Virus record (IMG/VR): IMGVR_UViG_3300037104_000796
Location: 1 to 64,000 of that record
Source: a virus
DNA length: 64,000 nucleotides
Reading direction: 5' to 3' (one strand)
This document shows positions 24,626 to 34,568 of this stretch, in pieces (position 1 is the stretch's first letter; each line of letters opens with the position of its first letter). The notes beneath the pieces are model-generated. The model was not told the origin of the DNA, searched no databases, and saw only the letters and a program-made list of their open reading frames with translations. Both the position numbers and the translations under genes were made by a program.

Positions 24626-24880
24626 ATGTGGACTACGATAAAACAAATAATCAAAGGCTATTATCAATGGTTTAAATTCCAACTCAATAAAGAATATCGA
24701 GAAAAAATGGAAAAAGAAGCAGAACGGCGAATAAAAATTTGTGAATCTTGTGAATTATTCTATAAACCCGCTAGAAATTGTATGATCTGTGGATGTTTTT
24801 GTGATATCAAAACAAAAGGCGATTATGATTATGACGATGAACATATAAGTATTGATGGGTGTCCCGAACGTAAATGGTAA
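24626..24880 (+). CDS. Small zinc-binding protein, 84 residues
   Basis: The start is ATG at 24626 (MWTTIKQIIKGYYQW) just after the upstream stop; an ATG at 24614 overlaps it. Cysteines occur as CESCELF, then CMICGCFC, then a last C near the end (GCPERKW), which suggests one or two zinc sites similar to DUF6171-like small proteins. It follows the methyltransferase-glycosyltransferase gene and probably shares its transcript. No function is known to me. Confidence 0.65.
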   Translation: MWTTIKQIIKGYYQWFKFQLNKEYREKMEKEAERRIKICESCELFYKPARNCMICGCFCDIKTKGDYDYDDEHISIDGCPERKW

Positions 24881-25479
24881 TGAACGAAACACGAAAATAT
24901 AATTACGTGTATATCACCACAAATTTAATAACTGGAAAACAATACATAGGAGATCACTCTACCAATAAATTAAATGATGGGTATTTAGGAAGTGGTATAT
25001 ATTTAAAACGTGCAGTTAAAGAATATGGCAAAGAAAATTTTAAAAGAGAAGAATTAGAATTCTTTGATACAAAATTAGATGCTATAAATTCTCAAGAAAA
25101 GTACATTCAACAATTTAATACACTAGTTCCATCCGGGTATAATATAAGTGCTAAAGGTGGATATGGAATTCCAGGTTCATTTTTGAGTGAAGAATCAAAA
25201 AAACGTATTGGAGAGAAAAACAGCAAAAATCTAAAAGGACGAAAACAAACTCCTGAATTTATTGAAAAAAGAGCATGCTCAAATCGAGGGCAATTTCGTT
25301 CTCAAGAAACATGTGATAATATTTCAAATGCATTGCAAGGTCACGGGTTTTCTTCGTTAACAATCGATAAAATTAAAAATACATTAAAAAGTAAAAAGAT
25401 AATATGTGAGCATTGCGGGAAAGAACTTCCATATAGAAATTATTATCAATGGCATGGAGATAAATGTAAATTCAAATAA
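24880..25479 (+). CDS. GIY-YIG homing endonuclease
   Basis: The likely start is ATG at 24880, which overlaps the upstream TAA by one base; an ATG at 24874 is possible. The GIY-YIG signature is YNYVYITTNLITGKQYIGDHS, with YLGSGIYLKRAVKEYGKENF and the glutamate in SQEKYIQQFNTL. The C-terminus ends in a zinc-finger-like CEHCGKELPYRNYYQWHGDKC, shared with the endonucleases at 43006 and 56562. A rho-independent terminator follows at once. Confidence 0.85.
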   Translation: MNETRKYNYVYITTNLITGKQYIGDHSTNKLNDGYLGSGIYLKRAVKEYGKENFKREELEFFDTKLDAINSQEKYIQQFNTLVPSGYNISAKGGYGIPGSFLSEESKKRIGEKNSKNLKGRKQTPEFIEKRACSNRGQFRSQETCDNISNALQGHGFSSLTIDKIKNTLKSKKIICEHCGKELPYRNYYQWHGDKCKFK

Positions 25480-25485
25480 AAATGG

Positions 25486-25509
25486 TAGAGGACTTCGGTC
25501 CTCTTTTTT
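25486..25509 (+). terminator. Rho-independent terminator
   Basis: AGAGGAC-TTCG-GTCCTCT with a UUCG tetraloop, followed by seven T. Confidence 0.9.
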
Positions 25510-25513
25510 TGTA

Positions 25514-25528
25514 GATATATAAAATAAA
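25514..25528 (+). promoter_or_regulatory. Late-type promoter
   Basis: GATATATAAAATAAA, 7 bases before the ATG at 25536. It follows directly on a terminator, so a new late transcript begins here. Confidence 0.7.
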
Positions 25529-25535
25529 GCATAAT

Positions 25536-27362
25536 ATGGCTGACCTTTGTGGAAATGAACCGATTTTAGGCGCGAATCCTGGGCTAGTTACTCCTAACCC
25601 TGCATTTACTGAATGCGACCCTGGTGGTGCAACAAGTGGTGTAGGCACGGGAAGTTCAAAAGCAGGAACAACTACGGTTAATAATGGAACAGGAGTGCAA
25701 ACACCACCAACAGTATCAAAGGTAAGTGTTGCAAGTAGCGTATTAAACCCAAATAATTTACTTAAAGCACTAGAAGATTATCTCGCAATTAATTCTGCAG
25801 CCAACGCTTTATTCGGATATGATTTTAAATGGTTTAGAGCTGTTCCTCAACAACGTTCCAAAGATGTTATTTTTCAAGAATACACACTATATAATGTAGA
25901 CGAATGTCCTCTTGATATTAAAGCCGTTATTCCGGGAGGCACTATGCCAGATAGCAAATACACATTTGATTTAATGGGTCTTGAATATGAAGTGCCATTC
26001 GAATTACAAATTGATAAAAAATATTGGGAATCAATTGCCGGTTTTGGAACTGCCCCTCAAAAGAAAGACATAGTTTATTGGCCGATGGCGAATAAATTAT
26101 ATCAAGTTGAATCAGCATATCTCTTTAGAGGATTTATGGAACAAGAAACTACTTGGAAATGCAATCTTAGAAAATATATGCCAGAAGCTGCAAGAAGAGA
26201 ACCATCTATGCTTCAAAAAACTATCGATATTTATACAGTTAGTGCTGAAGAAATATTCGGTGCAGCAACTAAAGCCAATGTTGAAAAATTAGTTGATGAT
26301 AAACAAATGAGTCAATTTAATGGAACTTCTCAGGACAAATACAAAAAATATGATTCTGAATTGAAAACTGTTGCGCAATCTTTACAAATTTATGGAACTA
26401 TTGTAGCTCAATCATATTATGATATGCAAACCCCAATATGGTTCAATGCAATAACATATAACGGTTCTGATATAATAAACAAAACTACTGATAGAGCTTT
26501 AATGGCTTGGGTTCAACCTCGTATTCCAATTTCTATTTCAAAGGAATATGACATTAAAAATATATCACCTATAGTAACTTGGCCGGATGTTTCTTCTTTT
26601 GATTCTTCTATTGGAGAATCTGTAGATGCATCTATATTTAGTGGTACTAACTACATTATCACACTTAATTCACCAGCATCACTTTTAGATATTAAAATAG
26701 ATAATAATGTAGTGATATCTCGACCAGGAGCTCTTAATTTTTATGCAAAAATTGCAGCTATAAGTATTAATCCATTAACATATTATTGTGTAATTAATAC
26801 GATGGTTGTTGAAGACCTTAATGAAATTAAATCTGATTGGTTTTCACAAAAAGGATATAAATTACAAGTTAAAGATCCAATTTCTATTATAGATGGGATA
26901 AATGATTTTGGAGATCATGTTATGTCTGTAAATATTTTTGCAAATCAATATATTGCAATCAATTATGGCGATAGATATTTGAATAATGACGCTTATGTAA
27001 TTAAATTAGACGATAAATTAGTTGATGGACAATGGTATGGCATAGTTGTTAACATAGGAAATAGTTGGGGACAATATAACGTTTATGTTTGGGAACCAAG
27101 CTTAACAGATAAAAATGCTAAATTACAAAATATATTCTATGAAACACTTAAGTTATATACTGAAGATATTGGTGTTGCTTCTTATTCAATTAATAAATCT
27201 CCATCATTCTTAACTAACATACGTTTATTTAAGACTACAGTTGAAGAAGAAAGACAATCAAATGAATTGTTATCATACTTCTCACAAGACGGTGATCAGT
27301 TAATAATTGGAGATAACGCAGACACAATTATGAAATTACCTTATGTAACAAAACAACGTTAA
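25536..27362 (+). CDS. Virion structural protein, possibly neck, 608 residues
   Basis: The first 65 residues are glycine, threonine and proline rich and look disordered. LLKALEDYLAINSAANALFGYDFKWFRAV starts a folded domain that includes DIVYWPMANKLYQVESAYLFRGF. The C-terminal half is beta-rich (VMSVNIFANQYIAINYGDRY). It sits upstream of the terminase genes where T4-like phages carry neck proteins, so a neck or head-completion role is reasonable but unproven. No enzymatic motif is visible. Confidence 0.6.
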   Translation: MADLCGNEPILGANPGLVTPNPAFTECDPGGATSGVGTGSSKAGTTTVNNGTGVQTPPTVSKVSVASSVLNPNNLLKALEDYLAINSAANALFGYDFKWFRAVPQQRSKDVIFQEYTLYNVDECPLDIKAVIPGGTMPDSKYTFDLMGLEYEVPFELQIDKKYWESIAGFGTAPQKKDIVYWPMANKLYQVESAYLFRGFMEQETTWKCNLRKYMPEAARREPSMLQKTIDIYTVSAEEIFGAATKANVEKLVDDKQMSQFNGTSQDKYKKYDSELKTVAQSLQIYGTIVAQSYYDMQTPIWFNAITYNGSDIINKTTDRALMAWVQPRIPISISKEYDIKNISPIVTWPDVSSFDSSIGESVDASIFSGTNYIITLNSPASLLDIKIDNNVVISRPGALNFYAKIAAISINPLTYYCVINTMVVEDLNEIKSDWFSQKGYKLQVKDPISIIDGINDFGDHVMSVNIFANQYIAINYGDRYLNNDAYVIKLDDKLVDGQWYGIVVNIGNSWGQYNVYVWEPSLTDKNAKLQNIFYETLKLYTEDIGVASYSINKSPSFLTNIRLFKTTVEEERQSNELLSYFSQDGDQLIIGDNADTIMKLPYVTKQR

Positions 27363-27363
27363 T

Positions 27364-28569
27364 ATGAATAAAAAAATACTTTGTGAATCTCTCGATGAAT
27401 TTCGTAAATTAAATGAAAATGACGAACCACTTGCGCTTGCTATTTTAGGTGCACCTGCTGGGGGAAAATCATTTCAAACCAAAAACATCAAACAATTTGT
27501 AAAAGATAATCGAATTTCTGATACATTAGATAAAGGTGTTGCGCTTACAATTGATAAATTGAGAAGTGAATTTCAAAGCAAAAATCCTCTTCAACAATTA
27601 GTCGGTTTTGTAAGAGCATTTTATTATTTACGAAAAAGATCTTTAGAAGATAATGTTGAATATGGAAAATGGTTTGAAGATATTTCAGCGTTATGGAAAG
27701 ATAAAATTACCAAATTAGCGCCTGCTCTTAAAATAACTATTGATAAGTATCACATTTATTTTGATGGTGCACCAGCTTGGAAAAACTTAAAAGCTCTAAG
27801 AAATACAGGTTATTCACCAGAAAAACTTATTAAAGAACTTGATAAATATAGTGATTATAAAAGAGTAGTACGATATTTTCAAAATATACAACAAACAAAG
27901 GCAATTAAGAAATTGTTAAATATTTCTTATGATGAATCAGGAGATGAACCTAAAAAAATCATTAATACTATGCGTCAATTGCATAAAAAAGGGTATGTAA
28001 CTGATGTATTTTTAATTCATCCTGAAAACGTTGCATCGAATCTTATTCAAAATTATTATCGTGTTGTAACAGGTCGTGATGAAGGAAGAGATTCAAGTGA
28101 AGCGATTGTAGATGCATATAATCAAATTGAAAAGAATAAAGATTTGTACAGCACAAACGCAGAAGATGATTTACAAACAACTTCAAAAGATTTGCAAAAA
28201 GAAAATCCTAAAATATCAGATACAGTAGAAAAAGCTAATGTTGAAGATGATCCTCGAAGAGGAGATAAACCTATTGATGTATTTACAGAAGTAGAGACAA
28301 TGAAGCCTATCGAAGCATACAATTTCTTTAACAAAAAATTAAATAAAGAGCAACAAATTATATTCCGTGCATTACTAAAATATTGTATAGTGGGAATAAA
28401 AGATTTACCTGAAAATGCAAAAAGTGTATTAAGTCAAATTACAAAAAGTATAAATAATAAACAAGCACTCAATATTTTAAAGAAAACTGCCGATAGTGGT
28501 AAGTACGCTTTTCAATGGGGAGGCATAACACAGAAGCTTGTAAAGAAAGCAGAAACAGTATTAAAATAA
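27364..28569 (+). CDS. P-loop (zeta-toxin-like) protein with a capsid-tag-like N-terminus, 401 residues
   Basis: ALAILGAPAGGKSFQTKNI is a Walker A motif near residues 28-46 in a zeta-toxin or kinase-like context (FDGAPAWKN and VFLIHPENVASNLI fit the fold). The start MNKKILCESLDEFRKLNE resembles the (L/I)xE-containing N-terminal tag seen in several leftward genes. The C-terminal 120 residues are helical. It begins one base after the preceding stop. It could be a virion-packaged ATPase or kinase; the substrate is unknown. Confidence 0.65.
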   Translation: MNKKILCESLDEFRKLNENDEPLALAILGAPAGGKSFQTKNIKQFVKDNRISDTLDKGVALTIDKLRSEFQSKNPLQQLVGFVRAFYYLRKRSLEDNVEYGKWFEDISALWKDKITKLAPALKITIDKYHIYFDGAPAWKNLKALRNTGYSPEKLIKELDKYSDYKRVVRYFQNIQQTKAIKKLLNISYDESGDEPKKIINTMRQLHKKGYVTDVFLIHPENVASNLIQNYYRVVTGRDEGRDSSEAIVDAYNQIEKNKDLYSTNAEDDLQTTSKDLQKENPKISDTVEKANVEDDPRRGDKPIDVFTEVETMKPIEAYNFFNKKLNKEQQIIFRALLKYCIVGIKDLPENAKSVLSQITKSINNKQALNILKKTADSGKYAFQWGGITQKLVKKAETVLK

Positions 28570-28575
28570 AATTAT

Positions 28576-29253
28576 ATGAAACTAAAAGAAGAGAGGGTTG
28601 AATTATCAAAAATGTTAGATACTTCACCTAAAGAAATAAATAAAAATGTTCCCGAATCCGAAGCAAGCATTCCCGGCTTAAAAGCAGAACCAGTCACCGA
28701 TGTTAATTTTGATGAATTAAAATTAAAATGTGAAGTTGACGCTCGTATAATGATAACAAATGCAATCGCATTTATTCTACCTTTAGACATGATTGAAAAC
28801 AATGAATATCTCAAGAATAAACTTGAGGTTGATGTTATCTCATTAGCGAGTATGATATATCAATTACGTACTAATGAAGTTATGCAAAAAGCATTAATCG
28901 ATCAGGTAAATTTAGGAATGGTAAATGCAATGATGTTTAGAGTGTTTGCCGAAATGTCAAAAACTATCGGAGAGCTTAATAAACAACTTATTCAAACAGT
29001 TGAAGCTATAAAAGAAACATATAAAACATTCCGTGAGGATGTTAAAGAAAAAAGAACTGAAGCTTTAGGACCATCAACACAAGGACCAACAGGAATGTTA
29101 ACAGCCCATGATGGTAGTGTTGTTACTCGTGGTACTAAAGAACTTATAAATAATGTCAAACGAATTAAACGAGAAAATGGAATTGCAAATGAATTTATTG
29201 ACGAAGCTGAATTAATTCCAGACATTCCAATAAAACCAATCGAACAAAAATAA
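28576..29253 (+). CDS. Possible small terminase subunit, 225 residues
   Basis: The protein is mainly helical. Its central region (MITNAIAFILPLDMIENNEYLKNKL) is followed by a long coiled-coil-like helix (FAEMSKTIGELNKQLIQTVEA) and a charged tail. Its place just before the large terminase (with an endonuclease inserted between them) matches T4 gene 16. Sequence alone does not show a terminase-specific motif, so this is a positional call. Confidence 0.5.
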   Translation: MKLKEERVELSKMLDTSPKEINKNVPESEASIPGLKAEPVTDVNFDELKLKCEVDARIMITNAIAFILPLDMIENNEYLKNKLEVDVISLASMIYQLRTNEVMQKALIDQVNLGMVNAMMFRVFAEMSKTIGELNKQLIQTVEAIKETYKTFREDVKEKRTEALGPSTQGPTGMLTAHDGSVVTRGTKELINNVKRIKRENGIANEFIDEAELIPDIPIKPIEQK

Positions 29254-29283
29254 TCAAAACTTTGTTATATTTATTACATATAA

Positions 29284-29300
29284 TTATATAAATGAAATAA
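29284..29300 (+). promoter_or_regulatory. Late-type promoter candidate
   Basis: TTATATAAATGAAATAA just before the ATG at 29303, a diverged copy of the late motif. Confidence 0.45.
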
Positions 29301-29302
29301 TT

Positions 29303-30010
29303 ATGAATCATCAAAAACTATATGATACTATAATTCAAAAAACAAAATATGAAAATAGAATAAAGATAAGAAAAAATAAAAAAGGCTATGTCTGTTATGA
29401 AAGACACCATATAAATCCAAGATGTTTAGGCGGAAGCGATGAAAAAGAAAATTTACAATTAGTAACTACCAAAGAACATTATATTTGTCATAAATTATTA
29501 ACATACATTTATCCTGAAAATAGAAAAATAGTTTATGCTTTTTTTAGGATGACTACAAGTAAAAAATTTGGACACATTAATTCTGCAAAAGATTATGCAT
29601 ATACAAAAGAATTATTAAATTCAATACCTGTATCTAAAGAAACAAAAGAAAAATTAAGTATATCATTAACAGGCAAGTCTAAATCTCCAGAACATTGTAA
29701 AAATATATCAGAACATCATGCGAATGTATCAGGGGAAAATGGCCCAATGTATGGAAAATATTTTTATGATATGTGGGTAATTAAATATGGAAAAGAAGAA
29801 GCAGATAAAAAAATGCAAAAATATAAAGAAAAACAAAGTGAATCTCATATTGGAAAAATTCCAACAAAAGAAACAATAGAAAAAATTACAAAAAGTAATA
29901 AAGGAAAACATGATCACGCAGGAATTAAAAATTCAATGTTCGGGAAAAGTCATTCACCTGAATCTATTGAAAAAATGAGATTAGCAGCAAAAAATAGAAA
30001 AAAGAAATGA
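29303..30010 (+). CDS. HNH homing endonuclease
   Basis: 235 residues, one of four paralogues starting MNHQK. The HNH core is YERHHINPRCLGGSDEKENL, then TTKEHYICHKLLTYIY. The C-terminal half has NUMOD-type DNA-binding repeats (GENGPMYGK, IKNSMFGKSHSPESIEKM). It lies between the putative small and large terminase genes, and its stop overlaps the large-subunit start as ATGA. The insertion therefore couples the endonuclease to an essential gene without disrupting it. Confidence 0.85.
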   Translation: MNHQKLYDTIIQKTKYENRIKIRKNKKGYVCYERHHINPRCLGGSDEKENLQLVTTKEHYICHKLLTYIYPENRKIVYAFFRMTTSKKFGHINSAKDYAYTKELLNSIPVSKETKEKLSISLTGKSKSPEHCKNISEHHANVSGENGPMYGKYFYDMWVIKYGKEEADKKMQKYKEKQSESHIGKIPTKETIEKITKSNKGKHDHAGIKNSMFGKSHSPESIEKMRLAAKNRKKK

Positions 30011-32010
30011 GTAATATAACAGTATGGAATAGTTTACTTATCCAACAAACATTGGATAAATTACGTATGGGAATTATAACCGATTTAAGCGCTTTTCATA
30101 TGAGTGATATCGAGTTAAAAGCTGGAAACATACTTTATCAATTAACGACTGATGAAATAGACGAATTCCACAAATGTTCACAAGATATAATTTACTTTGT
30201 AGAAAAATATTGTAGATTCTTAACTGATAGTGGACGTAAAACAGTTAAGTTAAGAAGTTTTCAAACAGAGATTTTGCGTGCTTTAGCAAGAGAAGAATAT
30301 AGTGAAAAAATTGAAGAGATGATTCCTGAAATTCGTAATCTTATTATGATGCAGAGTAGACAATCAGGAAAAACAACGACCATTGCAGCTTATTTTGCAT
30401 GGTATTTGTGTTTTCATAATGATAGAAACTTAGCAATTCTTGCAAACAAACAGGCAACCGCTTTTGAAATTGTAAACAAAGTAACAGACGTATTCAAAGG
30501 ACTTCCATTCTTCTTAAAACCCGGAATGATAAGTGGCGGATCAGGTGGTATGAGACTTGATAATGGGTGTTTTCTTACATCACAAGCAACTACCAAAACA
30601 GCACAAATCGGTTTTACTATTCACGTACTTTATGCCGATGAATTTGCCCACATTCAGAAATTTATAGCAAATGATTTCTGGAGATCAGTTTATCCTACAT
30701 TAGCATCTTCTGAAATATCACAATGTATCATATCATCTACACCAAATGGTGATGATAACGTATTTTATGATATTTGGGAAAAAGCACAAAAAGGCATAAA
30801 TAGCTTTATGTCAATACGTGTTGACTGGTGGGAAGTACCAGGACATGACGAAGCATGGGCAACTAAAATGAAAGCCGACTTTGGTGAAGAAAACTTTGCT
30901 CAGGAATTTGGACTTGACTTTGGAACCAATGCATCAAATCTTTTATTAAGTGCAATGGATCTTTTATTTATGAAAAAGATTCAAAAAGAATATCAATTCC
31001 AAGAGTTAGAAAAATCAAAATTAGATGATCTCTTATATCGTAATTTAAAATGGCATCCGGATTTTGATCCTAATGAAGATTTTAGCTCAAAAGATAATCG
31101 TTTTGTTTTAAGTGTTGATACAGGTGAAGGAAGAGATGAAGAAGAATTAAAAGATAATGACTATAACGTTTGTAATGTTTTCCGTGTAGTTCCTAAAAGT
31201 ATTGTGCAACTTAAGAAACTTAGAAATGATGAGATGACCATCAAGAATATGTTCAAGATCATGCAAGTTGGATTGTATAGGGATAATATAAAAGATGAAG
31301 AAAACTGTGCTCAAGTCACACGAGCACTTGCTTTTGATCAATTTGGAACAGAAATTACAAAGGCTATTATTGAAATGAATTTTAACGGAAAACATTTTCT
31401 TGATAAATTTTCACAGCATGATAAATATGACGAAGCTGTCGTTTTACATACATATCATACAAAACCTATTGTTGGAGAAAAACCACCAAGAAGAAAAGCT
31501 GGATTCAAAGTAACTGCTGGAAATAAAGATTTTTTCTGTAAATTAGGAAAGAAATTAGTTCATCAAAGAAATTTGATATTAAATGAATTAGAAACAGTTA
31601 AAGAATTTAAAGCTTTTGGAAAAGGAAAAAACGGAAGATGGAAAGGAATTGGAACTCACGATGATATTGCAATGAGTGCTGTAAATGTTAGTCATTTATT
31701 TGAAGAACCTGAATATGAAGATTGGCTTTTTGATTATTTAGAAGAAATGGAAGATACGCCAGTTAAAAAATTGATTAACGAATTATTAGAAAAATATACT
31801 GAATCTGGAGATGTAGATGATGATTCATTTACCGCATTATATAAAGATACTGTTTCGGGAAATAATACACCACCTAATATGCCTAAAAGCACACCAAATA
31901 ACGAACCAGTGTATAGTAACCCCTATGCCAATAACAATATACCGCGATATACACCAAGTTCTACTTTTGGAAGAGGAGCGTATACCATGCCATGGAGTAA
32001 CAATAGATAA
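30007..32010 (+). CDS. Large terminase subunit
   Basis: 667 residues, T4 gp17-like. The ATPase has Walker A SRQSGKTTT (K122), Walker B VLYADEFAH (D211, E212) and the coupling motif SSTPNGDD. The C-terminal nuclease has FVLSVDTGEGRD (D371) as first acidic residue and GIGTHDDIAMS near the end as the last. It packages DNA into the prohead using ATP and cuts concatemers. It is followed by the sheath gene, as in T4. The C-terminal 60 residues are proline and asparagine rich and probably disordered. Confidence 0.92.
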   Translation: MSNITVWNSLLIQQTLDKLRMGIITDLSAFHMSDIELKAGNILYQLTTDEIDEFHKCSQDIIYFVEKYCRFLTDSGRKTVKLRSFQTEILRALAREEYSEKIEEMIPEIRNLIMMQSRQSGKTTTIAAYFAWYLCFHNDRNLAILANKQATAFEIVNKVTDVFKGLPFFLKPGMISGGSGGMRLDNGCFLTSQATTKTAQIGFTIHVLYADEFAHIQKFIANDFWRSVYPTLASSEISQCIISSTPNGDDNVFYDIWEKAQKGINSFMSIRVDWWEVPGHDEAWATKMKADFGEENFAQEFGLDFGTNASNLLLSAMDLLFMKKIQKEYQFQELEKSKLDDLLYRNLKWHPDFDPNEDFSSKDNRFVLSVDTGEGRDEEELKDNDYNVCNVFRVVPKSIVQLKKLRNDEMTIKNMFKIMQVGLYRDNIKDEENCAQVTRALAFDQFGTEITKAIIEMNFNGKHFLDKFSQHDKYDEAVVLHTYHTKPIVGEKPPRRKAGFKVTAGNKDFFCKLGKKLVHQRNLILNELETVKEFKAFGKGKNGRWKGIGTHDDIAMSAVNVSHLFEEPEYEDWLFDYLEEMEDTPVKKLINELLEKYTESGDVDDDSFTALYKDTVSGNNTPPNMPKSTPNNEPVYSNPYANNNIPRYTPSSTFGRGAYTMPWSNNR

Positions 32011-32029
32011 TTGTCCCTTTCTAAAAAAA

Positions 32030-32046
32030 GATATATAATAAAAAAG
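32030..32046 (+). promoter_or_regulatory. Late-type promoter for the sheath gene
   Basis: GATATATAATAAAAAAG with a 55-base AT-rich leader before the ATG at 32100. Confidence 0.5.
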
Positions 32047-32099
32047 AGCAACTATCTTTAGAATAAATAAAATAAATAGAATAAAAATAACTTAATAAT

Positions 32100-34556
32100 A
32101 TGGCAAGAATCGCATTAAATTTATCACAATTTAAGTCAGCCGGAGTTTACACTGTAGAAATTGACAATTCACAACGTATCGTAGTGACTACGCAATCACT
32201 AAGATTGCTTCCAGGATTTGCAGCTCAAGGTCCTTATAATACACCTGTATTCATAACTTCAACTCGAGACCTTCAAAGATTTTATGGCGACATTGATCCT
32301 AAATTAGAAAGAAAAGGTTCTTTCTTCCAAAGATCAATAGGAACAAGTTTATTGGCAGCTCCTGTATTTGCAATTAACTTATTAAAAACTCTTGATACAT
32401 CTGTAGGTGATAAAGTTCAGGCTGCAGCATTTTCATTAGACTCGAGTACAATTTCAGCACAATTAGGTACGGATTCATCTACATCAGATTTATACGTTAA
32501 TTTCTTTAATCGTCAAAGATTCTGGACTCCTGATCCTGATTTTCTACAAGGTGTAATAGTTAATAAAGGCGGATATGGAACAATTTATAATGCTCCGTTA
32601 TTTGATCTTGTTAACATTGGAATAAAAAATCTTTCATTTATTATTAGAAAAGCACAAAACTTAACACAATATAGTGTTTATGCAAAAGATTGGTACGGCT
32701 CAAAATCAAACATTCCTTATGAATGGATTAGAGAATATGATTATATAAAAGACTATTTTATTCAAGTTATTGCAGTTGAAGGTGATTGGACAAATTATAC
32801 TAACTTAGCAACGGACCCATATTATTCACAATTCTTTAATGTAAAGGGAATAATTCCAACACAACTTCAAAACTTTTTGAATTCGTCAAATGTTAATTTA
32901 ATTGGTTCTTGGACAGGATGTATTATTCCTGATTTCAGAGATCAAACTGGTTCAGAACAATATATTGAAACTGTTATTAATGCAGCTACTCCTTTAACAG
33001 GTGTATTATGCAATATTAACCAACAAGCACTTGACCAATTAAATTGGAATCAAGATGTTAGTTTATGGACATTAGGCGAAGGAACAACACAAGCACCATT
33101 TATGGTTGACTTAGTAGGACACGATTTGATTAGTGCTACGGGCGATGTTTCAACAGGATTCTTAAGCTACAGCATTGATGTAAGCAACTTAGTATTCCAC
33201 ACAGACGTAAGTCTTGTCACATATCCTGCCGGCGATACAACAAAAAGATCATTTTATGTTGGCAATTCTTCAACAGGATTAGCTAATACTACAGTAAATG
33301 TAGGTTCTCTTATTCAAAAAGCAAATTCTGAAATTCCAGGTGTAACTTATGTAACTGGAAAAACTTATGATGCATCATTCGGATATCTTATCACAACTGC
33401 TGAAGAAGTAACTGCTGGTACAGTAACTATTCAAAAAACTATTGATGATCCATCAATTGCAACAGCATACAAATTTATCAAACTTAATGGATTGACTCTT
33501 AAACTAAGACATCTTCCAGGATATAATACAGCTGGTGCACAAGATGCAGAAGCAGGTGTTTCAAAAATCTACGGAATGCTTGAAGATTCAGGAATTCAAA
33601 GAGGTTTAACAAACAAAGACATGATCAGCTTCAGATATGTAGTTGATACAATGGCTTATGGGCTTCAAGCTGAAATGGGTGGAAAAGCCTATCTTTCAAG
33701 ATTAGCAAAAGCAAGAGGTAAATGTACTGCAATTTTAAGTGCTCCTTCAATCGCACAATTTGCAGCATCAACTAATCCTTATTTCTGCGATATTTTCGTA
33801 GCAGGAGTAGACCCAGTTCCTGTATTTGATACAGCATTTATTCCAGTAGGAGGTAATCCAAATATGCCAAGAGCATTCAGATTCAGTTTTCCAACTGAAG
33901 AAGATGGAGCTAAATACTGCGGTGTATTCGGACCATTCTTGAAATATAGTGACGGAGGAAAACTTATCAGTATTCCACCAGCTGCAGATGTAGCAAACGC
34001 ATACGTACAAAAATTCTTAGGTGGTAACCCATTTGCAATCGTAGCAAACCAAGCAGGTATACTTTCAAATCCAAATCTTGCAGGTCTTGAATATATGATT
34101 GATAAAGTTGATAGAGATTCTCTTGAACCATTTGGTTATAACTCAATTATTCAAAGAGCATCAAGTGGGCAAATAATGATTTATGCTAACACAACTGCAT
34201 ATCAACTTGTTAAGAGTGACTTCAATAACTTACATGTTAGAGAATTACTTAATACACTTGAAATTCAAACTGAAGAAGTTCTTGAACCTTATGTATTTAC
34301 ATTTAATAACCCTGTTACAAGATTGAACATTATTAATTCACTTACCCCAATTCTTGAAACAACAAAAGATGCAGGTGCATTACTTGATTACAGTATTGTT
34401 ATGGATGAAACAAACAACACTGCAAGTATTATAGCTGACGGATTCGGAATCGTAGACATAGGTGTAACTGTAACAGGTGCACTTACAAAAATTATCAATA
34501 GAGTTACAGTTAATACAATAACCGGAGCAATTTCTTCTGGAGGATTTGTATTCTAA
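32100..34556 (+). CDS. Contractile tail sheath protein
   Basis: 818 residues, longer than T4 gp18 (659). The C-terminal third has the conserved sheath fold: SKIYGMLEDSGIQRGLTNKD, SFRYVVDTMAYGLQAEMGGK, RLAKARGKCTAILSAPSI, and a terminal NNLHVRELLNTLEIQTEE segment that forms the inter-subunit handshake in contractile tails. The extra length lies in variable domains at residues of about 100-450, facing outward in known sheaths. It sits between terminase and tube as in T4. Confidence 0.88.
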   Translation: MARIALNLSQFKSAGVYTVEIDNSQRIVVTTQSLRLLPGFAAQGPYNTPVFITSTRDLQRFYGDIDPKLERKGSFFQRSIGTSLLAAPVFAINLLKTLDTSVGDKVQAAAFSLDSSTISAQLGTDSSTSDLYVNFFNRQRFWTPDPDFLQGVIVNKGGYGTIYNAPLFDLVNIGIKNLSFIIRKAQNLTQYSVYAKDWYGSKSNIPYEWIREYDYIKDYFIQVIAVEGDWTNYTNLATDPYYSQFFNVKGIIPTQLQNFLNSSNVNLIGSWTGCIIPDFRDQTGSEQYIETVINAATPLTGVLCNINQQALDQLNWNQDVSLWTLGEGTTQAPFMVDLVGHDLISATGDVSTGFLSYSIDVSNLVFHTDVSLVTYPAGDTTKRSFYVGNSSTGLANTTVNVGSLIQKANSEIPGVTYVTGKTYDASFGYLITTAEEVTAGTVTIQKTIDDPSIATAYKFIKLNGLTLKLRHLPGYNTAGAQDAEAGVSKIYGMLEDSGIQRGLTNKDMISFRYVVDTMAYGLQAEMGGKAYLSRLAKARGKCTAILSAPSIAQFAASTNPYFCDIFVAGVDPVPVFDTAFIPVGGNPNMPRAFRFSFPTEEDGAKYCGVFGPFLKYSDGGKLISIPPAADVANAYVQKFLGGNPFAIVANQAGILSNPNLAGLEYMIDKVDRDSLEPFGYNSIIQRASSGQIMIYANTTAYQLVKSDFNNLHVRELLNTLEIQTEEVLEPYVFTFNNPVTRLNIINSLTPILETTKDAGALLDYSIVMDETNNTASIIADGFGIVDIGVTVTGALTKIINRVTVNTITGAISSGGFVF

Positions 34557-34568
34557 TAATTAACAAGT